This document shows positions 46,923 to 61,219 of a DNA stretch of 64,000 bases, in pieces (positions within the stretch are counted from its first letter, which is position 1; each line of letters starts with the position of its first letter). The position numbers were made by a program, and so were the translations under genes. The stretch is from Dermatophagoides farinae (Eukaryota; Arthropoda; Arachnida; Sarcoptiformes; Pyroglyphidae). The notes beneath the pieces are model-generated. The model saw only the letters and a program-made list of their open reading frames with translations. It did not search any database and was not told where the DNA came from. The stretch is from NCBI RefSeq assembly GCF_024713945.1, contig NC_134677.1, positions 5,087,001 through 5,151,000 of the forward strand, written 5' to 3'.

Positions 46923-48542
46923 TAATATATATGATACATTTTTACATTTACAATTTCATTCATTGTATTCATTTATATGACATAGTATATGTTAGAATAT
47001 ATTCATGATGCATATATGTTGTCAAACTTTAACTGTCATGATTTTTTATTATGAAATTTTTCTCAAACTTTTTCTTTATGAAAAAAAAATAATCAAATGC
47101 CGTATGAAGGACAAACGATTCGAAATAGCAAAAAATAAAAGTAAACCATTATTGAAAGAAATGAAAAATCAAAGAAATGATATTAATGTAGAATAGTCGA
47201 TATATAGTATTATTATGAGAATGGCCAGTTAGATATTGAAAAAATGATAAAACAATAAAATGAAAATCATTGATCATATATGAATGTAATAATTACATCT
47301 ACATTGATTCTGGGCAACAACATTAAATGACTTTGAATTAACTAGAATTCGTTTGTTTAGATTCCAATTTTTCATCAATTTTGCAGATGATTGAATACAT
47401 AAAGATGATGGTATTGTTTACAAAATTAAAAAAAATGGCCTCAAACATCGATATTAAAATTGAAAAATTTCGATAAAGCAAAAAAAGTTTTCAAACTTCA
47501 TATCTTAGATATATATTATTATATTATTCATCAGAAATATATGCATTTTTCGATGCCAAAATACTTCCGTAATGTTTTTGTTTTTCAATTCTGGAGTCAT
47601 TTATACATGATATATTCACTGGAATTCGACTAGTAAAAACAAAATGACATTATCACAAAACATCATCACAATGATGATGATGATGACAAAGTCATTCGAC
47701 CCTCTTTTATAAACAGTAGCCTAAAAATTGTTTTTCCAGCACTTTTTTCTTTTTCTGTTAGGCTAGTTTCCCAAACATCAAAACACATCGGATGACAATT
47801 TGAATTTCATTTTCAACTTAACTTGCTTACATTCTTAAGATTGTGTATGTGTCAATGTTTGTTTGAGTTCAAAAAGATATTATTTTTTTTCCTCCCAATT
47901 TTCAGGATCAAATGATGGAAAAAAACAAAGAAAAAGCAACTGGAAAAAAAACATTTGGAATGACATACAAAGAATCACAACAATGGAATAGGAAAAAACG
48001 ACATTCAAAACGATAAAAAACATGGGGAGAAGAATGTCGTTTATTCATTTTGAAAACGATCAACAATGCGAAAAATAGGATGGAAAAAAATGAAAACGCC
48101 AATGTAAAGAAAAAAAACAACAATAAAACGATGTAACAAAAAAGTGGGTCTTTTATTATTGAAACTGAAGCGAGAGAGAAAGAAAAAACAAAAAAAAACA
48201 CAAGAAAATGAATGAAAAAAAGATGAAACAATTCAAAATGAAATTGATAGATTCTTGAACCGAAAAATTGTTTAGCACACACACATGCACACACACAAAT
48301 GATTCCGGAAAGGAATTCTGCCCAAAGCTTATACGGAGAGATAAAGAGAGAATGAAATAAAAGTAAAAAGGATGGACAATTTCAATCAAATTATTCTATT
48401 TTGTTTTTTTTTGCTAAGTATATTTTTAAATTAAATTGATGATTGATATTCTATTAAGCTTCGATTCTTGTTACGTAAAAACAAGTGAAGTGTTTTATAA
48501 CATCATAATTCATGATTCGAATCAATGTTAGGTTATTTCATT

Positions 48543-48640
48543 TGCCGTATTTGCGCCGATACAAACATACTACGCAAAAAAGGTGCATTTGTTTGTAAAA
48601 ACGAGGTTAACCCGCGGGATATCGGCGCATAAATACGGTA
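48543..48640. mobile_element. GC-rich fold-back element
   Basis: The left end GCCGTATTTGCGCCGATA and the right end read inward ACCGTATTTATGCGCCGATA are inverted repeats of each other. The right arm continues into CCCGCGGG and GGTTAACC and then TTACAAACAAATGC, where the left arm has only ACAAACATAC: the left arm seems to have lost about 24 bp. The block is strikingly GC-rich for this window. It looks like the terminal repeats of a DNA transposon collapsed to a hairpin; superfamily not certain. Confidence 0.65.
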
Positions 48641-49127
48641 TATTCTGCATACTGAGTATAAAAACAACGATCAAGAACAAAACCAATGAAACAATAAAAT
48701 GACATAGAAATTGAACATTTCAATCTTTATATTTGATTTGCTTGCTTACATTACCGTGGAAAACATGAAAATAATCACAAAATGAAATAAAAAATTCGAT
48801 GATTTAAAAAAAATCCTTTTCACGATCAGGTTCACAAATTTGCACAATGAATATGAATTGTAATACAACAGTTGTTTGATACAAAAGATACAAAATTATC
48901 AAGAAAAAAATCAGTATCAAAATCGATATTCGATACTAGTTTTATGTTGTTGGATACGGTGTTTATAATTTAATGCTCGACGATGAAATGAATCAGAAAA
49001 ATGCTTTGATAGAACAAATTTACTCAAATCGTTAAAATTTGATGACGAATTGAATGTAAAAAATGTTGTTGCCATTGATGACAGTCATAAAATTTACAAA
49101 CAAAATGTTTTTCATATGAATATTACA

Positions 49128-49154
49128 CTGTGTGTGTGTGTCTGTCTGTGTGTA
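49128..49154. repeat. (TG)n with TCTG units
   Basis: A short compound TG/TCTG microsatellite. Confidence 0.8.
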
Positions 49155-52100
49155 TGTTGATATATTGATGATCTTATCATCATATGACACTGACGGAAGG
49201 ATATGATACATTACATTGAATGATACGCCTGTCAATATGTATGTGGTAATAATGTTGAAATGTTGAGGAAGCAAATATAACGGATTACTTAACCGCTTGT
49301 TGTTGTTTTTTTTTGTTTATTATGATGTTGCAGCTTTTTTACATTCGATGGCAAGCAACAAGTTTTTGGCAATCAATCCATTCATTTATAGAAGACGATA
49401 TTATGAATCATATCATATCAAATCAAATATATATAATTTTATTTGATAATAAAGTGTCGAAATGAGAACCAAGAAAAAATATTAAAATGTTCGAAAATAA
49501 AATTTTTTCAATATGTCAGGTTTGAATCGATGTAAAAGCCAAATGAATATTATCCTTGAACAATCAATATTGGAAAAAATATTAAACTGAAAATTGACAA
49601 GGAGAAACGAAATATACTATCTACTGTTTATTTTTCATTTTGATAAAAATGATTTATCTTTAAATCATTTCATTTCATTTTATTCATCCTTTATATATTC
49701 TACATTCTTGGAATTGAACCAAAAATGAATTTTTTTTATGTTGTTGTTTTTCATGTTTCTATCAACAAAAGTTTTTGGTTTGATGAGCAATACAGAAAAT
49801 CGAAAACAGAAAAAAATAAGAAAAGAAAATTTTAGTTGCCCAAAAGATGATGGCCTAGCATCCGTTTGAATGGCCAAAGACCATGTTAAGTCAATTTTAC
49901 GCTTATGCACTTCATCATATTGGCACGAAATGTTTTATTTTTCTTTTTTTCTACTGTTTTTTCATCTGTATCTTAATTTTGTACATCTAACATTCACATT
50001 TTATTCTCCATTCCGGTTCTTTCGATACGGAAACTTTACCCAGAATGAAATATATTTTTTTTCTTTTTATTTCTTGGTTTGTCGAAGCTAAAATCATACA
50101 AGCCAGATGTTATAATTTGATCATCATTGTCGACAACAACAAAAATGAAAAACACTGTATAAGAAAGGAAAAAAAATCAAAAATTGCTAATAACTTTCTC
50201 GCATTGATTGGCTTGATTACCCGTCATTTTAACAATCTATATGTGAAAAAAAACAAAGAAAAAAATACATACTGTGATATATTGCAATGAAAAAAAAATT
50301 AATATCTTGAATAGGAAAGAAAATAATCAAAAGAATCAAACAATGACCTAGTGAATGATGTTAGCAATAATTTTTATTTTTCATTATTGCTTCATCATTT
50401 ATATGTTGGTTATTAGATGAGAATATTTTTTTTTCTATGACTATCATCATCGACGTATTTGATGTCCATGATGATGATTATGATTATGATGATAAAAATG
50501 TGAATATAAATGAAAAATGATCAAAAACAGACCAGTGAAAAAAAATCTATCCACCAAAAAAAAACAAGGAACAAGGAAATTTTCCCTTCATAATTTTTTT
50601 TCGTGGAAATGGAATACGTTGTCATCGTCAAAAAATGAGAATTTTTTTTCTCTTTTTTTTTGCTATATTTGTTTGTTAGTTTGCTTGTTTCAACAGAAAG
50701 AATCCAGAAAAGATTCAATGACAGCCACAGGAACACATAAGTCAAATATTGAGCTCATCATCATCAACAATAAATAACGCTATGTTATGGTTATTTCGTA
50801 AGGAAGATTAATTTTTATTATAAGTCAACAACAAACAATTCGATAGAATCATAAATCAATAAAAAAACGAACGAATAGAAAAATAAATATACACAAACAT
50901 AACACGAATTATGATTATTGATTACAATATGTTTTTGGTTATTGTCAATGAATTCAATCAATTATAAACCAATGGAGAATCATATATACACTATATGATT
51001 TTAGAAGACTAAAAATCCAAAATGATGAATATAGATGAAATAATAATCATCATCAAATATATATTAGATGAATCAACAAATGATAAATATTTAACATGTC
51101 ATATAACTAATAGAAATATTTGCTGCACTATCCAGAAAATTGGTTTATATGGATTTATTATACTTGATTTTTCTGGTTCTCATAATTTACTCTATGCCAT
51201 TAGTATGCTAAACAAAAATGAATCTAAATCTATTTATTTTTACTAATAAACACAGGAAAAACATATATGTTTATCTATGCAATGTCAAATCGCCGTAATT
51301 TTATCAGTGTAATTCACTGGTCGTCAATTATCAATTCAGTAATACTATACCTAATGTGTTTCGAATAAAAGATTTTTTTTTTGCTTGTTTCTATTTTTGA
51401 CACTGTCATGTGAGCCAAACTATATCGATTGATATGATCGTATGATCATCTTTTTTTTCATATTTGATCAATTTCATCCAAAACATGGCCATAACAAATG
51501 ACGTATGGACCACAACACATCAAATCATAGAATAAATATGACCAAAAGAAAAAATGCAGAGAAATATGATCGGAGAAAAAAAGATAATTCCAGTGAATCA
51601 AAGCAGCAATATGAGAAAAAATAAATAAAATTCCATTCGTTTGAATCAAATCGATCGGTATTTGGTATGAAACGATTTTCATTTTCTTTTTTAAGTCGTC
51701 AATGTCCATTGATCTTAAATTGTAATCGAAAAGCTTCAACCTTTTTTTCTGATTAAAAATTCTTGGTATATGTGAATGTGACAAAATTCTGAAATTCTTT
51801 ATTGTGCCAAATGGGAACATATATATTCGAGAATGATGAACATAAAAATGAATTTTTTTCATCTTATCATACTTATACACACAAAGAGAATTTTTTGTAT
51901 GCGTGTATCAGCGAAATCGGAATATAAGAGAGGAATTTCGAATAAGTATCGAAAAGCAATCAGAAAGAAAAAAAATTCATTGAACATATAATGAAAAAGA
52001 ATTCTGCAAATAAAGTAAAAAAAAGCAACAAAAAAACGATACGTAGAAAATGACCATGACAAGATGGACATAAAATTCAATGATATTGAAATGATGATGA

Positions 52101-53188
52101 TGAGAATTGAGTTTGAATTAGAAAAAAATTCCATCCATAATCGAATCGAAATAAAAGCAAAAAAAAAAGAATATCGCAATATGTTTGTGTGAAACTTTTT
52201 TCAAAATGAATTAAAAATGCATAACCGATCGGAATGAACAAAAAAAGTGAAACTTTATGCATGAATGATGAAAAAAAAGGTTTCAACGATTTGAATGGAA
52301 ACCAAACATTGATTTCCTTTTCCATGACAAAAGAAGATGAAAAAAAGAAATGAAACCAAGAAAGTTGAAGCCATCATCATGTCACAACCAACAACAACCT
52401 TAAGCCAATGGTCGAGAATTTTTTTCCAATTATTCTTCTCGTCATTCTATTCAATTTTAGAATTCGTTTGGTTTTTCACATAATCAATGCGTTGTCATCG
52501 ATACGTTAAAAGTTGTCAGAATAAATAAAATTCTAAAATGAAAAAAAATGAATTTCACACAGACACACACACAATTCCTCAATACAATTTGTCGTAGCCA
52601 TTTTTGTTGTTGTTGCTGTTTCAAATGTAAAAACGGTCCAATTGTAAGGGTAAAAAAAGGGAAAACGAGAAAAAAATTCCCATTTGAATTCAATAAAATG
52701 GGGTTAAAATTTTTTTTTTCATTTATAGGGAAAAAAGTGTGACTAGAGAATAAGCAAAAAATGGTTCGTAACACGAATGAATTTGCCCGATACTGGAGAA
52801 AAAATTCCAGAGAACATTATTAGCAATGAGGTTTGGCAATGAAAAATAAACAATCATTCGATGAATATGAATTGCCAACCATTAATTGGTGGATTTGGTT
52901 TTCAAGGTTCATTGATTAAATGTTATTGGTTACTTGTTTCCATGAACAATGAATCGGGCCATTTAATCATAAAAAAAACAAACAAATATTTCGAAAGAAG
53001 ATAAAAGCAAATAACAATAAAAAAAATGGAAACACAAAAAAAAACAAACTATGGTCAAATAGAGAATTCAATCAAGTAAACGAAAACAATTCATTAGAAT
53101 TGAGATTCATAAAAAAGTAGCTACAGAATTTTTTCAAAAATACAAACGATACAAAAATAGAATGATGGACTCTTATTGTTTTACTATG

Positions 53189-53593
53189 TAGTGAGTACTC
53201 TATTTACGAACAATTGCGTTCAAGAAGAATATTCGTAATTCGAATTTGTTGTTAAGTCGAATTTATAACATTTTAATGAATATAATCTACAGAATCAGCT
53301 TCTATTCACTTTTATAAAATCAATTTGAATGAATGATAGATTTTCGCATATGTGTGTTTCATATAAACTGAGCAAAAAAAATTTTAATTTTTAATGCAAA
53401 GTTGAAATTCAGCAATTTCATCATTTACGATAATTTATCAGTTTATTTGACTACTAAAAAATCATCATTAGTTGATTCTACATTCTTTTTTTGGTTGGAA
53501 AAATTTCAGAATTTCAAATTTAAAAATTTTTTTTGCTAAAATTTTGCTCGTAAGTCCGAATATTACGAATATTCATATGTCGAGTACCCACTG
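53189..53593. mobile_element. pogo/Tigger-like DNA transposon remnant
   Basis: The left end TAGTGAGTACTC and the right end read inward CAGTGGGTACTCGACATATG are terminal inverted repeats of the CAGTGGGTACTC type seen in Tc1/mariner pogo-Tigger elements. Both arms continue with the related GAATATTCGTAAT and a (T)AAGTC(C)GAAT sub-terminal motif, typical of the repeated CGAAT-like transposase sites. A TA follows the right end; the left flank is TG, so the TA duplication is decayed. About 405 bp with no transposase ORF: a non-autonomous or internally deleted copy. Confidence 0.65.
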
Positions 53594-55716
53594 TATCCAT
53601 ATACACACATACATCAAATTAATCATAGAAAAAATCATGAATCATAACCGGATACGTAAACTAGCTTTTAACATTTTTCAATTCATTAGGAATGAGACAA
53701 AAAAACATTGGCTGATAATTTGATATATATGAATGGTAACACAAACCGATAACATAAATAAATGACAAAATCACAGATATAATCATATGACAAGAATCAG
53801 AACTATTTCCAAGAACTTTAAATCGAAATGGGAAAAAAATCCAGAATAGAAAACAACTAAAACACCAACTTTAATGATATATACAATCTATGATCGTAGA
53901 TCTAAAAAAAACAAACTTAAACTTCAAGCAAAGAAAAAAAAATTGTCATTTGAAGAATAAATGTACGAATTTCTTTTTCTGTTTTTTCGCCGAATTTTAT
54001 TTTATTTTTTGTTTGTTTTGAAAAATAAAAACAAAAACAGGATCATCACTGTTATTGTTGCGAAAAAAGACATATAGAACTATAACCAAATCGATTTAAG
54101 AAGAATCCTTTACAACGAAAAAATAGTATATGCAAAAGTTATTCTAATTACTTCTCTATTGCAATGGATGGGTTGAAAATTATTCTTGGAAACAAACAAA
54201 CAAAAAAAAAAAATTCGTTCAACAAAGATTAGCGACAAAATGGCGATGATAAGGAACAAATAGAGAAAAACTACACTTTGTTACTGTGTAATAAATCAAA
54301 TGGAAATGAATTTTTTTTTCTTTTTTACGTTCAAAACAATAAAGGACGCAATAATAATGAATTATTATCTTGGCTCATTTCCGATACAAACAAACAACAA
54401 CAACAACAACTAATGACAAATTGAAAGCACGAATTCATCATTCATTTTTTTTTTGGACCTCAATGATTACAAACAGCTTTTTTCTATAATGATTTTTTTC
54501 TGGCGTTCATACTCACGAAGAACAAATATAATCGAATAGAATGTGAATCAATGAATGAAATTATCGATGTCAGAAAAGAAAATTAAATTCTAAACCTTAA
54601 AAAGTTTTGATCATTTTCCTTTGGTTATTGATGAATTGTCTGCAAGAATATTGTTTTTTTTTGTTTGGCAAAAATTGATTTCGATTTTTTTATCTCATTT
54701 TTCATTGATTCTATTGACCGTAAGAAAAAGAATCAAACTTGATTGAAATATTAGATCAAACAAGAAAACATGGTAAAAAAAAAGAAAATCGAAAGGAAAA
54801 CAGAATCAGAGACAACAAAATTCTTTTCTTCTTGTTGTCTTTTTTTTCAGTGATTTTGTGATTTCATCTTTTTACAACTATAGTCAAGCTAATATTTTTC
54901 TGTTGCTGTTGTTATTTCAGAAGTTATAGTCGACAGCTACAGTAAAAATAAATGTTTTGTTCAGTTTGTGTACATGTGTGCGTATGAATGAAAAAAAATG
55001 CTGTTTATGATAAAAGCAATGCTTACTATTGACAAACAAAAATGACAAGAATAACCAATGTGACAATGTTTTTAGTAACAAAAAAAACCATCAATGGGCA
55101 AAATAAATAAAGTAAACAAAATTACATATAGTTTTACTATATCCAACCACTATGATCATATCACACAGAAAAAAAGTGAAAAAAAACAGCTTCGAAATGA
55201 ATAAAGCGATTATGTACATAGAAAATGAATTTGGTAGTTTCATGACAGAATATATCTATTTAAACACAGATTTTTTGAAAAGCTAATTTTTACTTTTTCA
55301 CAAAGTATTTGTTTTTATAACCAAGTTTCCATTTATTCATTCATTCATTGAATAGACTTTTTTTTTGCTGTTGATATTGAATAGATGAATAGTTTTGGTG
55401 ATAATTGTTCTATGTTTTTTTTGTATATTCTATGTCAAAGATAATGATAAATACAGAAACATAGACATGAACGATAAAAAACGACAAAAAAAAGAACGTT
55501 AATTGACTTTTTTTTGGGCACCAACCACTATTTTTTCTATATGTAATGTTTATGTATGAGTTTTTATTTTGTCTATTACAAGTCTGATTCTAAATGTCAG
55601 ACCCACTGGTTAGATTCAACCCAAAGACCAAAATTGATGACAATAACATGAATGATAGTGTTTTTTGTTTGAATTTTTTGTTATACTGTTGAGCTAAGAT
55701 TCTCAAAGGAATTCAT

Positions 55717-55733
55717 ACACACACACACACACA
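55717..55733. repeat. (AC)n microsatellite
   Basis: About eight AC units, followed by GATGATGATG. Confidence 0.8.
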
Positions 55734-58700
55734 CCTGATGATGATGATGTTGATCACATGGATTTAATATTCATAAGAATAAAAAAGAATATAAACAGGA
55801 TTGAAAAAGATACTTGAAAAGAGATTATGTTATTCCAAGAAAAATTTTCAAAAGATGGATCATTCAAGAGAAAGAGAAAAAAATGAATCAAATTCCAAAC
55901 GGCAATCACAATCTTGATATTCATTATTCATCTTGGGTATTTTTTTTCACTTTTTTCTTTTAAATAAGAATCGTATTTGAAATTCGAATCAAACACAATC
56001 ACACAAACCAATCATAGAATTTCCAATTGACTCAAAATGAAAAAGAATGATAAAAAAAAATCGTTTCGAAACAAGAAAAAAAGTAGAAAAAAATTTCTCA
56101 ATGCCACAAATGAAATAAATTCATTACATGAATGACATTCTGAATCAATTCTATTTCATTCTTTACTAAATATATGTGTGTCTAATGATGATATTGAGAA
56201 AAAAAACGAATCATTAGAACAAGAATAAAAGCATTTTCTGAAATAAAAAATGATGAAATGAATTTGGAAATGATGCCGAAACAAATGCTTGCCGAATTTC
56301 AAACAAAAGACTCAATTTCAACCGAATAGCCAATATGAGAATTCTAAAAAACGAGGATACCAATCAGAAGAAAATAACCCGTCATTCTCTGGTGACGAAA
56401 TGTCTCGATAATATAATAACGAAAAAAAAACAAATAATGAAAAAAACTTAACCATCATACTAATGAAAATACTTGAAGATTTAATGGAACAATCGAAAAT
56501 TATCTAAAGAAATGAAATAAAACATTTTGATTCTTATAGAACAATCTCATTCTAATAGTTTAGCATTTATTTCCAAGTTTTCAATCACAATTCACTAACT
56601 TATTTATTCAGTCATTTGATGATACGATTGTAGTTGATTTTATCAAGAAAAAATAAAAATCCGAAAAGATTAAACAATTCCAAAAATTATTTCTTCTTAT
56701 ACAATAATTTAAGCGCATGCACAGGAAACTGACAACCTTGAATGATTTTATTCGAGTAAAAAAAAACCATTAATGATGGACAGACATGAATAACTCTCAA
56801 AAGTGTCAACAATGTCAATGTTAATAAAAAAAAAGAAGATACAAATATAGCAACCAAAAAAAAAGAAAAGTGTGATGAAAACTTTTTTCTGTTAACAAAC
56901 ATAAATATTCGAAATTATTATGATGATGACGACAATCATGATGGTAATGAAAAAAGACAACAGCAATGGTAATAGAAAATCTTATAAATTATGATGAAAT
57001 ATTATAACATAAAATCACAAATAAACATTTACCATTTATAATATATTGATGATGATAATGAATAGACAAATATGATATTTACCAATATGATTTAGTCATT
57101 CCATTCAATCAGGTCAAAAGCAAATATTCATGGAAAATGAAGATATTGATGTTGAAACAAGACACCGTACAAATTGATAGTTATTTTTATTTTTATTATC
57201 ATTATTATGAGTACGTAAACAAATTCTGGAACAATAAATAAACAATTATTTTCATGAAAGAATAACAATTCTGTTGAATAAAAAGCGATGATGATATTGA
57301 CCACGGTCAATCAAATCCAAAGAGAATAAAAACTACAAAAACAAAAATAAAAACCAACAAAACAAAAATATCACCCAAATGGTCATTGATCCAATCATTT
57401 TGAAAACTTGTAAAGCTTAAAAAAAGACCCTCAAACAAAGAACCTTGGACGAAAAAAATGGAGTGCTAAACAAGCATGGTTCTTTGCAAAGCAACAGAAA
57501 AATTGGCAATTTTTTTTATTTTGGAAAATAATCTGCTTATTATCAATTTCATCAGAATCATGATCATCATCAGTCCTAATAATTTCCAAATGGATGATTG
57601 AATCAAATGATAGAAAAATCCAACCATCGCCAAATAAAAACAAAACAAACAGCAATGACCATTGAAATCATGAAAGCATCCAAACAAAATACGAAGCCTA
57701 AAATATATATATAATCATTAATAACGCTAATCGTAAAAAACCGATTGATGAAAAACGAACATCATTCAATCCATTATGATAGAACGAACAAATGAATAAA
57801 AAAGAAAAATCTGGCCAACGATCAACAATGGTCACATTGTGGATATCGAATTCCCTAATTCTTGTCCATACACTAAAGCCAACCGAATCATTTGAAGACA
57901 ATACAAATAAACAAAAAAAAATCATTGAATTATCCGGAATATCTTGTTCATGTCTTTCGATTTTTACTGTCGTGCAATACGAAACCAATCACCATTAACG
58001 AAAAACCATCAAATGAGAAAGAAAAATTGACAAAAAAAAAAAAACAAATGGAATGAAACATAAATAAAACAATCGAAATTAGCGAATATAGATGAATTAC
58101 AATGAATGGATGGGATAAATAGATAGATAAATGATGATAGAGAATATCAAAAAAAATCAAGATATATATCGAATGAATCATTTAATCATAGAAAATCCTT
58201 TATTTTAAGTAGAGATCGGTTAAGTTGGTCTAGATCCAGTTTGATCTACAGTCGATGAAATGTGGCCAAAGCCATACATTTGATCAAGACTTAAGTTGTT
58301 GAAATTCTTATGCAATCACAATGAATAAATATATAAACACATTATATATGCACACACACACACATTATATTCCATAAACTGATGGAAAATACCAACCAAT
58401 AAAGACGAATTTATTGAACCGTGATCAATAGGTAATAAGGAACATTATAATGTACTTGATATATCAAGTCATATATTTTTTATTATTATTGCAGTTGCAC
58501 ATTTTTAAAATGTTTTTTTCTGTAGATTTTATTTTCGTCTATTTATTATTGAATGAAATGTTATGGATTTTTTTTCATTCTGTTCAATATTCAAGATAAA
58601 AAAAAATCTGATTGAACATGAGCCTTTAGGCTAATAAAATTCAAAATTGCACAATATGTCTTTTGATTATTTTTATGCTTCAAAAAATTGTACGACAACA

Positions 58701-59220
58701 ACTATCATAACATAAAGTAATTTGATCGAAAACAAAATTGTCAAACAAAACCTAGGATTATGGAATAAAATGAGCTATAAATGGTTTTATATGGTCATTC
58801 AAATTCAAATCATGTGATATTCATAAATGGTGGGTTAAAAAAAAAACTTAATACCAACAGTAAAAGACAAAGTAGTAGTACATTCAGAGTTTAAAAAAAA
58901 ATTATGACAAAAAAAACACATGATATGAGTGCTATAATAGAAAAAAGTTTTTTTTGTTGAGAAAAAAAAAATTCAGCCATATATAAAAAAAATAAACATA
59001 TAGAATTCAATGATGATGATAAATAGAAAAATCCAAAACACTAGAACAACGCCACAAAAAAAAACATGGACTATATCACAAATGAAAGCAAAGTTTGAAT
59101 CAAGCTTTACATTAAATTCTATACAATAAAGATGAAATCCAATGAAAATATAGTAAATAAATAAATGTTTTTATTTATTTATATTCGATTTAATCGTTAA
59201 AATGATTATTACAAAAAACT

Positions 59221-59320
59221 TTTTTTTTTTTTTTTTTTTTTGGTTCTGATTGTTGTACAATCAATTTGAAATTTATCATTATACACAATTATTTGAAGGT
59301 TGTTGTTGTTGTTGTTGTTG
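59221..59320. repeat. Poly-T and (TTG)n tracts
   Basis: A run of about 21 T (59221-59241), then about seven TTG units (59299-59320). Confidence 0.85.
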
Positions 59321-61200
59321 GTTTTTTTTATATCTCCATCCGTCCGTAATATTTTTGATGTTTGTCGGACGTGTATATTATTTTTGGCCATTGTTATTTT
59401 TGTTTATATAAAGTTTCAAAATGGCTTCAAATTTATGATTTTTGTTTTCTACAATGGAAAATTTCTAAATTTTTTTTACTCGCTTTTCTCTCTCTCTCTC
59501 TTTTACTTTATCCATGGATCTAATTGAACAAACTTTTTTTTCTGGTAGTGAAAAAATTCAAGTTTTTGCGCTTTTAAATAGAGATGTATATATATTATTA
59601 TGTGTGATGCAAAAAAAAAAAAAAAAAAATCAGGAAACTTTTGTCTAACATGAAGAGTAGGAAAAAAAATAAGAAAAAATTCTTTGATGAGAATCAATAT
59701 TCGTGAAAAAAAAATCTTGAGAACAAATTTTTTTGATTTCCAAAGAAAAAACAAGAACATGTAAGACAGAAAAAGCAAGAAAAGAATGAAATATGGAGCA
59801 TTATGAATGAGACTTTTTTGTTTGATTACAAGATTGATTCTTGTACCAATGAATTTTATTTCCATTCTAAAGTTGTCCTTGTTCTCATTGTTATTATTAT
59901 TATTATTATTATTTCTGTTGTAATTTTCAATGTTTCATCATCGTCATTCAATCGAATTTCTTCATCATATCGATACGAAAACAGTAAAAAAAAATTCTCT
60001 ACAAGAATCAAAATTAGATTTATACGCCTTTTTCATGATGAAAAGAATTTTTTTTCAAATTTTTTTTCTTCTTACATTTGTCAATTCGTTCTATAGACAA
60101 GCAAATAATTTAAGAATAAGAAACAAAAACAACAACAAAATTATCATGATGAAAGATTCATGACAAATGTTTGATTGATGAATGAATGGTATAGATTGAT
60201 TGCCCATATGATTCGGCTGTGTAAATAAAATTGATTCTAATCGATATGTGTGTGTATAAAACTCAAAGACATTGCTAACAACCGAACCAAAACATCGTCA
60301 GACAAAGATTTATCGATTGTTTTCGTGATTCATGAAAATTTTTTTTTCCATATAAGATTCATACACCATCCCCAAAAAAAGACGCGAACAAAAAAAAATC
60401 ATCGAAAAGAATCGAAATCTATTTTGGTACCTCAATGACATGTCCGTACAGGAAGAGATACAATAATAAGCAAAGTGTAATAATGTAATCACATAGTTAT
60501 TACAAATATTCATCATTTGATTCAATCTTCGATTTATTTTGTGAATATTATTTCGTTAATTTGTACATTTCATTTTATATTTTAGATTGTAACAATGTTT
60601 TTTTTATACAATAATATAAGGTTGAAAAACAAACAAGAAACTCAAAATGGATTTTTTGTCATTTTACCATATTGGATAAACTATTTATAAATAATTAATT
60701 TCATCATCATCATCATAATCATTTATTGTTCTAAATATCATAGAAATTGATCGTTTTTTTCGTATACTTGAATTAATCAAAATGAACTAGAACACTTAAA
60801 AAGATTCCTGAATCGGCAATTGTGATAATTTGATAGCCATCGTTTGTTTTACCGATAAATGAATTCTGGTAGCAAGAACATATACATCTACACACACATC
60901 AAAACGCAAGAAACAATCCATACATCATTGTCTTGAATGTGATCACAAAAGTTTATTAATGTTTAACATGTTTAATGTTTGCTATAACAAAAAAAAAAAT
61001 ATATATATATAATTTCATATGTCAGACAGAAATGGCAAAATTCGAAAGCAAAAGAAAAAAACTCCGATCGATATCGATGATGATTGTTTGGAATTAATGA
61101 ATAAATGAATGGATAAAATGATGAAATTATAACAAGAAATTTGAGAAGTAGAACGGGAAAAAAATATCTCAAGTGATATTATGATATTTTGTTGATACAA

Positions 61201-61219
61201 TGTTCTAGATTCTAGAACA
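61201..61219. repeat. Exact 19-bp inverted repeat
   Basis: TGTTCTAGA-T-TCTAGAACA: perfect 9-bp arms around one base. Function unknown. Confidence 0.8.

Noticed and set aside
46642-46980. 112-codon ORF with FPNRGPQSSTG
   Set aside because: It is produced by the GC-rich ends of the hAT-like MITE and runs beyond both element boundaries; not a gene.
51458-52325. Series of minus-strand ORFs of 82-140 codons
   Set aside because: They overlap in different frames, are Phe/Ile/His-rich, and the longest opens with TTG. They look like chance open frames.
58205-58310. Slightly GC-richer block with TTAAGTTGG...CTTAAGT ends
   Set aside because: The inverted similarity is short and gapped and no target duplication is seen. 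Not strong enough to call a transposon.
61201-61219. TGTTCTAGATTCTAGAACA as a heat-shock or steroid response element
   Set aside because: The TTC/GAA units do not alternate with the 2-bp spacing of a heat-shock element, and the half-sites are everted relative to a steroid element; no gene is nearby.
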